DNA of 5,879 bases, from the NCBI GenBank assembly GCA_035464115.1, contig DATHSN010000353.1:1-5879 (forward strand). The letters are read 5' to 3'. Of the stretch, positions 1 through 4,754 are shown piece by piece; position 1 is the stretch's first letter, and every line of letters starts with the position of its first letter. The position numbers and the translations under genes are program-made. The notes beneath the pieces were generated by a model. That model was not told where the DNA came from, searched no databases, and saw nothing but the letters and a program-made list of their open reading frames with translations. This stretch comes from DATHSN01 sp035464115 (GTDB lineage: Bacteria > Actinomycetota > Acidimicrobiia > Acidimicrobiales > SKKL01).

Positions 1-72
1 GCCTTCGACGTCGCCGCCGCCTTCGACGTCGCCGCCGCCTTCGACGTCGCCGCCGCCTTCGACGTCGCCGAC
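1..72. repeat. 18-bp tandem repeat, 4 units, at the window edge
   Basis: Three identical 18-base units (GCCTTCGACGTCGCCGCC on the plus strand) occupy 1-54. A fourth at 55-72 differs at one base. On the coding minus strand each unit reads as six codons giving the cyclic peptide GGDVEG, so changes in copy number keep the frame. The units use GAA for glutamate, whereas most VEG motifs elsewhere in the gene use GAG, which suggests recent local amplification. The array may continue to the left. Confidence 0.93.
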
Positions 73-1623
73 GCCCTCGACCCAGGTGCCGGCGCCGACC
101 CAGCCGACGCCCTCGATGTAGCGGCCGCCGACCCACTCGCCGTCGACCTCGCGGCCCTCGACGAAGCCGGCGCCCTCGACGTACTGACCGTCGATCCAGC
201 CGACGCCTTCGACGTAGCGGCCCTGGATGAACTGGCCGCCAGAGATGCCGCCCTCGACGAAGCCGACGCCCTCGATCCAGGTGCCGTGCACGAGCCCGGC
301 GCCCTCGATGTGGAACATGTACATGTCGCCGACGCCTTCGACGTAGTACTGGCCGTCGGACATGGAGGCGAGGGTGGTCTCGTCGCGGATGGTCCAGCCG
401 CCGACGAAGATGCCGCCGGCGCCGGTGAAGTCGCCCTCCGGGTCGATCGGACCGATGCCCTCGACGTCGCCGACGCCCTCGACCCAGGTGCCGCCGCCCT
501 CGACCCAGCCGACGCCCTCGATGTAGCGGCCGTCGACCCACTCGCCGTCGATCTCGCGGCCCTCGACGAAGCCGGCGCCTTCGACGTAGCGGCCGTCGAT
601 CCAGCCGACGCCCTCCACGTAGCGGCCCTCGACGAACTGGCCGTCGTAGATGGTGCCCTCGACGAACCCGACGCCCTCGATCCAGGTGCCGTGCACGAGC
701 CCGGCGCCCTCGACGTCGACCATGTACATGTCGCCGACGCCCTCGACGTAGTAGTTCGTGGTGGCCATGGTGGCGATCGTGCCCTCGTCGGGCACCAGCT
801 GACCGCCGACGAAGATGCCGCCAGCGCCGGTGAAGTCGCCCTCGGGGTCGATCGGGTCCACCGTGCCACACCAGTTCTCCGGGATCGTCGGGTCGACCGG
901 CGAGACGATCGGCGGGTCGACCGGCGGGAACGTCGGGTCGATCGGCCCGTCGACCGGCGGGGCCGGCGGCTCGACCGGCGGGGTCGGCGGCTCGACCGGC
1001 CGGGTCGGGTGGACGATGGTGACGCCACCGCTCTCGCCGATGCCCGGGCCAGGGGACGACCCCTCGGGCGTGGTCGGGGCGGCCGGCGTCTCGGTGGTCG
1101 CCGTGGGCTCGCTCGGCGCCGTCGGCTCGGCGGGCACGGTGGTGGTGGCGGCGTCGACGTCGTCGTCGACCTCGTGGCCGTGGACCACCAGCGTCTGCAC
1201 GTAGCTCTCGCCGTCGGGCGCCTCGGCGTCGACCACGGTGCGGCCGGGCACGACCTGACCCTCGGGGGTGGTCGTCGTCTCGACGAAGCCGCGACCGTCG
1301 ACGTAGTGGCCCTCGACGCGGCCCACGCCGTCGAGGAAGCGGCCGTCGGTCCAGTTGCCGGCCTCGTCGATCCGACCCTCGGTGAAGCCGTCGGAGTCGT
1401 TCCAGCGCCCCGAGACCACGCCGACCCCCTTGAGGGCCACCAGTCCCACGATGCCGAGACCGGCCACCTTGGCCGCCCGGCTGAAGGTCATCGACTCGAC
1501 CTCTTCGCCCTCGACCCAACGGCCGCCCGGTCTGGCGTCGTCGTAGTCGCCGATCCCCTCGATGGTCCCGGTCTCGAAGACCGACCCGCTCCATGCTGCG
1601 TCGTCGTTGCGGTTCTGGCTCAT
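1..1623 (-). CDS. Partial repeat-rich, probably membrane-anchored surface protein (C-terminus outside window)
   Basis: Function unknown. The minus frame stays open for 541 codons from ATG at 1623 to the window edge. AGGAG lies 6 bases upstream of that ATG. Visible layout: residues 1-45 are hydrophilic with two short repeat units (TIEGIG, RWVEG). Residues 53-70 form one weak hydrophobic segment, flanked by R49/K52 and containing K65, which suggests an inside N-terminus and an outside C-terminus. Residues 72-117 carry more G-[R/H]-[W/F/Y]-x-[D/E]-G units. Residues 118-200 are rich in Thr, Ala and Pro. Residues 205-250 are a Pro-rich spacer with PPVEPP/PPVDP repeats. Residues 257-391 and 392-525 are two copies of a 135-residue module, roughly 80% identical by eye. 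Each begins PIDPEGDFTGAGGIFVGG and continues as 5- and 6-residue units such as RYVEG, VGWIDG and AGFVEG. From about 519 the protein becomes GGDVEG repeats. There is one cysteine (C252). The units resemble MORN repeats in Gly/aromatic spacing but lack the 14-residue period, so a beta-rich repeat fold is only an inference. It probably shares a transcript with the gene at 1672-2154. Confidence 0.82.
   Translation of the reverse strand, partial: MSQNRNDDAAWSGSVFETGTIEGIGDYDDARPGGRWVEGEEVESMTFSRAAKVAGLGIVGLVALKGVGVVSGRWNDSDGFTEGRIDEAGNWTDGRFLDGVGRVEGHYVDGRGFVETTTTPEGQVVPGRTVVDAEAPDGESYVQTLVVHGHEVDDDVDAATTTVPAEPTAPSEPTATTETPAAPTTPEGSSPGPGIGESGGVTIVHPTRPVEPPTPPVEPPAPPVDGPIDPTFPPVDPPIVSPVDPTIPENWCGTVDPIDPEGDFTGAGGIFVGGQLVPDEGTIATMATTNYYVEGVGDMYMVDVEGAGLVHGTWIEGVGFVEGTIYDGQFVEGRYVEGVGWIDGRYVEGAGFVEGREIDGEWVDGRYIEGVGWVEGGGTWVEGVGDVEGIGPIDPEGDFTGAGGIFVGGWTIRDETTLASMSDGQYYVEGVGDMYMFHIEGAGLVHGTWIEGVGFVEGGISGGQFIQGRYVEGVGWIDGQYVEGAGFVEGREVDGEWVGGRYIEGVGWVGAGTWVEGVGDVEGGGDVEGGGDVEGGGDVEG
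49..450 (-). repeat. Long tandem module, copy 2 (134 codons)
   Basis: This encodes residues 392-525, the second copy of the 135-residue module. One residue is missing relative to copy 1 (WVGAGTW versus WVEGGGTW). Its end merges into the 18-bp GGDVEG tandem repeats, so the boundary at 49 is approximate. Duplication of a whole module is the simplest explanation for the 405-base offset. Confidence 0.85.
451..855 (-). repeat. Long tandem module, copy 1 (135 codons)
   Basis: This segment encodes residues 257-391 of the repeat protein, beginning PIDPEGDFTGAGG. It is the first of two adjacent copies offset by 405 bases. The most divergent part between copies is the stretch of about 16 residues after GGIFVGG (QLVPDEGTIATM here, WTIRDETTLASM in copy 2). 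The remainder, including YYVEGVGDMYM and GAGLVHGTWIEGVGFVEG, is nearly unchanged. Confidence 0.88.
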
Positions 1624-1671
1624 GTGTGACTCCTGCCACTCGGGTCGGTGTGCGCTGAACGTAGTTCGATT

Positions 1672-2154
1672 TCAATTTCCGGGCTCGGGATCGTGGTCGG
1701 TGGTGCCCAGGGTCTCGTCGTGGCCCTCGGGAGAGCTGTCGCTCTGCCCGGGGAGCCCGTCGACGGGAACCTCGTCATCCACCCACCAGGCGAGGTCGAC
1801 GATCTCGACCTCGGTCGGCTCCGATGCTGGGTGCATCGGAGCGTCGTCACCGTGAGCCGGGAGGAGGTCCTCCCGGCCGGCGGCGGCGTCGGCCGACCAT
1901 CCGTGGCCCGGGGTGTGGGCGAGCGGCTCCTCGAGGCCGGCGGCCTCGACGATCGTCCCGATCGTGATCTCCTCGTCGACCACCCCGCCGTCGACCCCGA
2001 TCGGGGTGGACGGGTGGAGGTCGACGAGATCGTCGGGAGTGACGCCGAGACGGGTCAGGGACTCGGGGTCCCCGCCGGATCGCAGGAGGTCTCGGAGCGA
2101 CTCGTTCACATCGCCGACGGTACGGACGGCCGGCGTCGCGGCCATCGGGGACAT
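1672..2154 (-). CDS. Acidic hypothetical protein, 160 aa
   Basis: I do not recognise this protein. The N-terminal third (VGDVNESLRDLLRSGGDPESLTRLGVTPDDL) looks like a short helical region. The rest is acidic, low in complexity and probably disordered, with a tryptophan pair in DLAWWVDDEVPVDG near residues 120-134. There is no cysteine, signal peptide or membrane segment, so it is probably cytoplasmic. ATG at 2154 gives MSPMAAT. A second in-frame ATG at 2145 is equally credible, because GGGGGA on the minus strand sits about 8 bases upstream of it and the 30-bp dyad would then lie entirely in the leader. It ends 48 bases before the repeat-protein gene on the same strand, so the two are probably co-transcribed and may work together (inference). 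The reading frame is preferred to overlapping alternatives, which encode Arg/Pro-rich junk. Confidence 0.68.
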   Translation of the reverse strand: MSPMAATPAVRTVGDVNESLRDLLRSGGDPESLTRLGVTPDDLVDLHPSTPIGVDGGVVDEEITIGTIVEAAGLEEPLAHTPGHGWSADAAAGREDLLPAHGDDAPMHPASEPTEVEIVDLAWWVDDEVPVDGLPGQSDSSPEGHDETLGTTDHDPEPGN

Positions 2155-2178
2155 CCCCCATCGCGACGGGGGATGTCC
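2149..2178. promoter_or_regulatory. 30-bp near-perfect dyad over the start of the acidic protein gene
   Basis: Arms GGACATCCCCC (2149-2159) and GGGGGATGTCC (2168-2178) pair perfectly over 11 bases. The 8 central bases contain TCGCGA, itself self-complementary about the same centre, so 14 of 15 dyad positions match and only 2160/2167 fail. It sits 50 bases past the desaturase stop and covers the ATG at 2154. It could be an operator, a 5' leader hairpin hiding the ribosome site, or a hairpin ending the desaturase transcript. No T-run follows on either strand, so a classical intrinsic terminator is not supported. Confidence 0.7.
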
Positions 2179-2227
2179 GGGGGTGCTGCCGGTGCGGTGG
2201 GGCGGAGGCGGGCCCCGACCGGTGGGA

Positions 2228-3325
2228 TCAGGCGGCGGGCGAGGGAGCCGGGGCGGCGGGGGCCGCCGCGGCCTCGGCGTAGGTGAGCCAGCGCTGCTCG
2301 TCGAAGTCGTAGAGCTTGCAGTCGCGTGTGGCGCGCACGTAGTCGCGCACCCGGAACGGGCGGTCGACGACGGGGGTGACCGACTCGATGGCGGCGGCCG
2401 CCTCGGGCAGGTGGTACCAGGGGATGCGGGCGTCGACGTGGTGGGGCACGTGCACGAAGATGTGGTGGAACACCCGGTCGAGCACGGCGGGCATGCGCAG
2501 CACGGTGGTCGACTCGGTCTGGGCCCGCAGGCGGGTCCACTCGCGGCGGGTCCACCACGGGATGTCGGGACCGACGTGGTGGACGTAGACCGTCCAGCCG
2601 ATCACCTGGGTGAAGATGAGGAACGGCGCGACGACGACCTTGAGCCACAGGACCAGGCCACCGACCAGGCCGCCGGTGAGGGCCCACCCGCCGGCGATCG
2701 ACGCGACGGTGGCGACGGCGGCGAACCCGGCGACGAGCCACCAGTCGCGCCGGATGGCAGCGGCGTAGCGCTCGGGCGGGCGGAAGCTGATCATCTTGTT
2801 CCACCACACCTCGCGCCCGTAGTAGGCACCGGCGCCGAGGAACGACCACTCGAGCCGGTGACGCAGGCGAGCCGCACGGCTCCAGCCGGCGTACTCCTCG
2901 GGCGTGATCGGGTGCCAGACGAAGTCCATGCCCTGGCGGGCGGTGAAGCCGTGGTGCACCCGGTTGTGGCCGAGCACCCACGCCTCGTAGACGTGGAGCG
3001 ACGGCAGGAACAGGATCCGGGCGAGGATCCGGTTGAGCTTGTCGTTGTCGGTGAGCGCGTTGTGGGCGGCGTCGTGGCCGAGGACGAACAGCGACGACAC
3101 CAGCAGGCCGGCGAGCAGCACCAGGGGCACGGCCAGCCACCAGGTGTCGACCAGCACCAGCGCGGTGATCACGGCGGCGTAGAGCACCACGTCGACCGCC
3201 ACCGACACCAGGCCCCGGCGGGTCGAGCGCTGGTAGCACTCGTCGGGGATGGCGGCTCGCACCGGGGCGAGCGACCCGTCGCCCTGGGTGCGTCCTGCGG
3301 ACTCGACGGGGGCCGTGGTCGTCAT
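2228..3325 (-). CDS. Membrane fatty acid desaturase (omega-6/acyl-lipid type), 365 aa
   Basis: An integral membrane di-iron enzyme that introduces a double bond into acyl chains, using O2 and electrons from ferredoxin or a similar donor. All three histidine boxes of the FA_desaturase family (PF00487) are present: HDAAH at residues 84-88 (HxxxH), HNRVHH at 120-125 (HxxxHH) and HVPHH at 292-296 (HxxHH). Family-like context includes VHHVGPDIPWW at 248-258. Hydrophobic segments lie near 41-60, 62-83, 195-215 and 219-247. The hydrophilic N-terminus (about 38 residues) and the Ala/Pro-rich C-terminal tail are probably cytoplasmic. Length is normal for the family. ATG at 3325 (MTTTAPVES) is the best start. 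Reading further upstream runs through the palindrome and then antisense to other genes. Shine-Dalgarno support is weak (GGTAGG, inside the palindrome, ends 9 bases before ATG), so a short or leaderless mRNA is possible. Substrate and double-bond position cannot be read from sequence; related enzymes include carotenoid-modifying oxygenases. Confidence 0.96.
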   Translation of the reverse strand: MTTTAPVESAGRTQGDGSLAPVRAAIPDECYQRSTRRGLVSVAVDVVLYAAVITALVLVDTWWLAVPLVLLAGLLVSSLFVLGHDAAHNALTDNDKLNRILARILFLPSLHVYEAWVLGHNRVHHGFTARQGMDFVWHPITPEEYAGWSRAARLRHRLEWSFLGAGAYYGREVWWNKMISFRPPERYAAAIRRDWWLVAGFAAVATVASIAGGWALTGGLVGGLVLWLKVVVAPFLIFTQVIGWTVYVHHVGPDIPWWTRREWTRLRAQTESTTVLRMPAVLDRVFHHIFVHVPHHVDARIPWYHLPEAAAAIESVTPVVDRPFRVRDYVRATRDCKLYDFDEQRWLTYAEAAAAPAAPAPSPAA

Positions 3326-3334
3326 GACCAGCAG

Positions 3335-3354
3335 CCTACCTACCGGTAGGTAGG
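3335..3354. promoter_or_regulatory. Perfect 20-bp palindrome, probable repressor operator for the desaturase
   Basis: CCTACCTACCGGTAGGTAGG is fully self-complementary over 20 bases. It ends 9 bases upstream of the desaturase ATG and lies 60 bases upstream of the divergent GTG start at 3415. Size, symmetry and position fit a dimeric repressor such as a TetR-family protein (inference; regulators of this family commonly control desaturase and other lipid genes). Each half has an internal 4-base period (CCTA-CCTA-CC), which could permit binding in two registers or by two dimers. A smaller dyad, CGTGC-GA-GCACG at 3356-3367, lies next to it. No regulator gene is in the window. Confidence 0.75.
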
Positions 3355-3414
3355 GCGTGCGAGCACGTCGGTCGGTGCCGGACCGGTACCGTTCCCGCGT
3401 CCCGAGGAGCCGCC

Positions 3415-3582
3415 GTGTCCGCCCCTGCCCGCCCCCGCAAGGTCCTGCCGCTCGTGCTCGCCGCCATCGCCCTCGTGGTGTTCGTCGGCGGGGCGATCCT
3501 CCTGGCGCGGTGGCGGCTCCTGATGGTGCCGCTCGCGGTGGCCGCGGTGTGGGCCCTCGACCGGACCCGGCGGATGCAGTGA
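3415..3582 (+). CDS. Small two-segment membrane protein, 55 aa
   Basis: Function unknown. The GTG start at 3415 has a strong GAGGAG ribosome site 5 bases upstream. The product starts MSAPARPRKVLP, with a basic N-terminus. It then has a hydrophobic segment at residues 11-30 (LPLVLAAIALVVFVGGAILL), a short basic turn (ARWRLL), a second hydrophobic segment at about 35-47, and a basic tail ending DRTRRMQ. The positive-inside rule puts the N-terminus and the tail in the cytoplasm only if both segments cross the membrane, with the ARWR turn as a weak exception. It overlaps the next gene by GTGA, which indicates translational coupling. Support comes from the ribosome site, the hydrophobic pattern and the overlap; I see no family match. 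Confidence 0.68.
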   Translation: MSAPARPRKVLPLVLAAIALVVFVGGAILLARWRLLMVPLAVAAVWALDRTRRMQ

Positions 3583-3860
3583 CCGAGGTGCGGCCGATCG
3601 AGCACGTGGCCCGCGACCTGCGCGAGCTGCGCCGCACGCTCGCGGTCGTGCGCGCCACCGAGGCGCTCGCTCCCTCCGACCCGGCCGTGATCGACGATCT
3701 GCGGCGCCGCCTCGACGCCACGTTGCTCGAGGCGGCCCGGTCGCTCGAGATCGTGGTGCCGATCGAGTGGGTCGCGGCCGACGGCGGGCTCACCGACGCC
3801 GGCCGGGTGACGCTTCTCGACGCGGTCGTCGCCGCCGGCCTCGCCCTCGGCGAGCTCTGA
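3579..3860 (+). CDS. Small soluble hypothetical protein, 93 aa
   Basis: Function unknown. The GTG start at 3579 overlaps the TGA of the 55-aa gene (GTGA), so translation is probably by re-initiation. Residues 5-30 (PIEHVARDLRELRRTLAVVRATEAL) and 34-58 (DPAVIDDLRRRLDATLLEAARSLEI) look like two amphipathic, possibly coiled-coil helices. After PIEWVAADGGLTDAG comes a third helix-like stretch, VTLLDAVVAAGLALGEL. There is no signal peptide, membrane segment or cysteine, so it is probably cytoplasmic. It could act at the membrane with its coupled neighbour (inference). The frame stays open upstream to 3357, but that extension overlaps the 55-aa gene and is Arg/Pro-rich, so it is rejected. Confidence 0.7.
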   Translation: MTEVRPIEHVARDLRELRRTLAVVRATEALAPSDPAVIDDLRRRLDATLLEAARSLEIVVPIEWVAADGGLTDAGRVTLLDAVVAAGLALGEL

Positions 3861-3890
3861 GGCGCGGCGGGGCCGGGCGGTCGTCGCTGC
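3861..3890. other. Convergent intergenic gap, no terminator seen
   Basis: Thirty bases separate the stop of the 93-aa gene (plus) from the stop of mutM (minus). I see only a 5-bp dyad with a 2-base loop (3885-3896) running into the mutM stop, and no T-run on either strand. Transcription may therefore run through and overlap the convergent gene, or end by Rho. Confidence 0.5.
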
Positions 3891-4748
3891 TCAGCGGGGC
3901 TGGCAGGTGGGGCACACCGTGGTGCCGCGGGCGTCGACGACGAGGCGGCGCAGCTCGGTGCCGCAGCGCTCGCAGGGCTCGCCGGCCCGGCCGTAGCAGC
4001 GCAGGTGCAGCTGGTGCTCACCGGGACGCCCGTCGACCCCCCGGTAGTCGCGCAAGGTGGTGCCCCCGTGCTCGATCCCGGCAGCGAGCACCTCGCGCAG
4101 CGCCCCGTGCAGCGCCGCGGCCTGGCGCCGGGTGATGCCCCGCCGGGAAGGGTGCACGCCGGCGGCCCACAGCGCCTCGTCGGCGTAGATGTTGCCGACA
4201 CCGGCCACGGGGCGCTGGCTGAGCAGGCGGGTCTTCACCCGGACCTTCGTGGCGCGCAGGTCGCGCCACAGCGCCTCGGGGGTGAACGCGTCGTCGAAGG
4301 GCTCCGGCCCGAGCGCGGCGAGCGTGGGCAGGCTGGCGTGCTCACCGGCGGGCACCACGGCGATGCGCCCGAAGCGGCGCACGTCGCGCAGCTCGAGCAC
4401 CGTGTCATCGAGGGCCGTGTCATCGAGCGCCGTGTCGCCGAGCGCCGTGTCGCCGAGCGCCGTGTCGCCGAGCGCCCACCAGGCGCGCACGTAGGGATCG
4501 GGGGGACCGTCGGGCCGGGGGCGCAGGACCCCCGTCATGCCCAGGTGCACGACCAGCTCACGGTCGTCGTCGAGGGCGATCAGCAGGTACTTGCCCCGGC
4601 GGGTGACGTCGGTGATGGTCGCCCCGCTGGCCTCGACCGCCGACGCGAACTTCGGCGATGGGTGGCCCCACGCCGAGTGGACCGTGCGGCCGACGACGAG
4701 GGGGCGGAGCCGGCGACGGACGGTCTCGACCTCGGGCAGCTCGGGCAC
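3891..4748 (-). CDS. mutM: Formamidopyrimidine-DNA glycosylase (Fpg/MutM), 285 aa
   Basis: A base-excision repair enzyme that removes 8-oxoguanine and formamidopyrimidines and nicks the abasic site by beta/delta-elimination. Diagnostic features: the N-terminal PELPEVETVRR, whose Pro2 becomes the catalytic amine after Met removal, with Glu3; Lys53 in RRGKYLL; HLGMTG at 68-73; DVRRFG at 122-127; VGNIYADE at 184-191 in the helix-two-turn-helix region, with Asn186 contacting DNA; and a C-terminal zinc finger C259-x2-C262-x16-C279-x2-C282 with Arg274 in the hairpin loop. The GTG start at 4748 is fixed by PELPE. TGAGGG overlapping the htpX stop serves as ribosome site, so it is co-transcribed with htpX, 6 bases away. 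It is slightly longer than usual because residues 92-116 form a five-fold (A-L-G/D-D-T) insertion. All catalytic and zinc-binding residues are intact, so it should be active. Confidence 0.97.
   Translation of the reverse strand: MPELPEVETVRRRLRPLVVGRTVHSAWGHPSPKFASAVEASGATITDVTRRGKYLLIALDDDRELVVHLGMTGVLRPRPDGPPDPYVRAWWALGDTALGDTALGDTALDDTALDDTVLELRDVRRFGRIAVVPAGEHASLPTLAALGPEPFDDAFTPEALWRDLRATKVRVKTRLLSQRPVAGVGNIYADEALWAAGVHPSRRGITRRQAAALHGALREVLAAGIEHGGTTLRDYRGVDGRPGEHQLHLRCYGRAGEPCERCGTELRRLVVDARGTTVCPTCQPR
4401..4475. repeat. 15-bp x 5 in-frame tandem repeat inside mutM
   Basis: Five exact-length units based on CGTGTCGCCGAGCGC. The three at 4431-4475 are identical. The one at 4416 differs by two bases and the one at 4401 by three. 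On the coding strand each gives A-L-G-D-T or A-L-D-D-T (residues 92-116). Family alignment from memory puts this in the loop between the strand after HLGMTG and the strand before RRFG, away from the active site. Homogeneity at the 5' end of the coding array suggests slippage; every unit is in frame. Confidence 0.95.
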
Positions 4749-4754
4749 GCGCCC

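Noticed and set aside
1..72. CRISPR-like regular repeats
   Set aside because: Units are directly adjacent without spacers and encode a peptide repeat in a long open frame.
815..1204. Plus-strand frame encoding Gly/Ser/Thr repeats
   Set aside because: It is the mirror of the Pro-rich spacer on the minus strand and has no independent support.
286..1629. Long plus-strand open frame of 447 codons opposite the repeat gene
   Set aside because: It is rich in Ala/Asp/Arg with no sensible domain. The minus frame has a ribosome site, a membrane segment, a spacer and coherent repeats, and the antisense frame simply mirrors the repeat DNA.
2149..2178. Classical Rho-independent terminator for the desaturase
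   Set aside because: The stem is strong but no T-run follows on either strand and it overlaps the next start codon, so I call it regulatory rather than a terminator.
1913..3349. Long plus-strand frame of 478 codons opposite the desaturase
   Set aside because: It is antisense to a certain desaturase with three histidine boxes, and its product is low-complexity His/Gly/Asp/Val-rich.
3357..3578. N-terminal extension of the 93-aa gene
   Set aside because: It overlaps the 55-aa gene, which has its own strong ribosome site and a membrane pattern; the extension is Arg/Pro-rich. The GTG at 3579 forms a classical coupled start.
3885..3896. Short dyad CGCTG-CT-CAGCG as terminator between convergent genes
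   Set aside because: Stem of 5 with a 2-base loop is too weak, with no T-run, and it enters the mutM stop.
3326..4201. Upstream extension of the desaturase frame to a 657-codon protein
   Set aside because: The added part is Arg/Pro/Ser-rich, runs antisense to the two small genes and mutM, and crosses the palindrome. The ATG at 3325 gives a normal family length.
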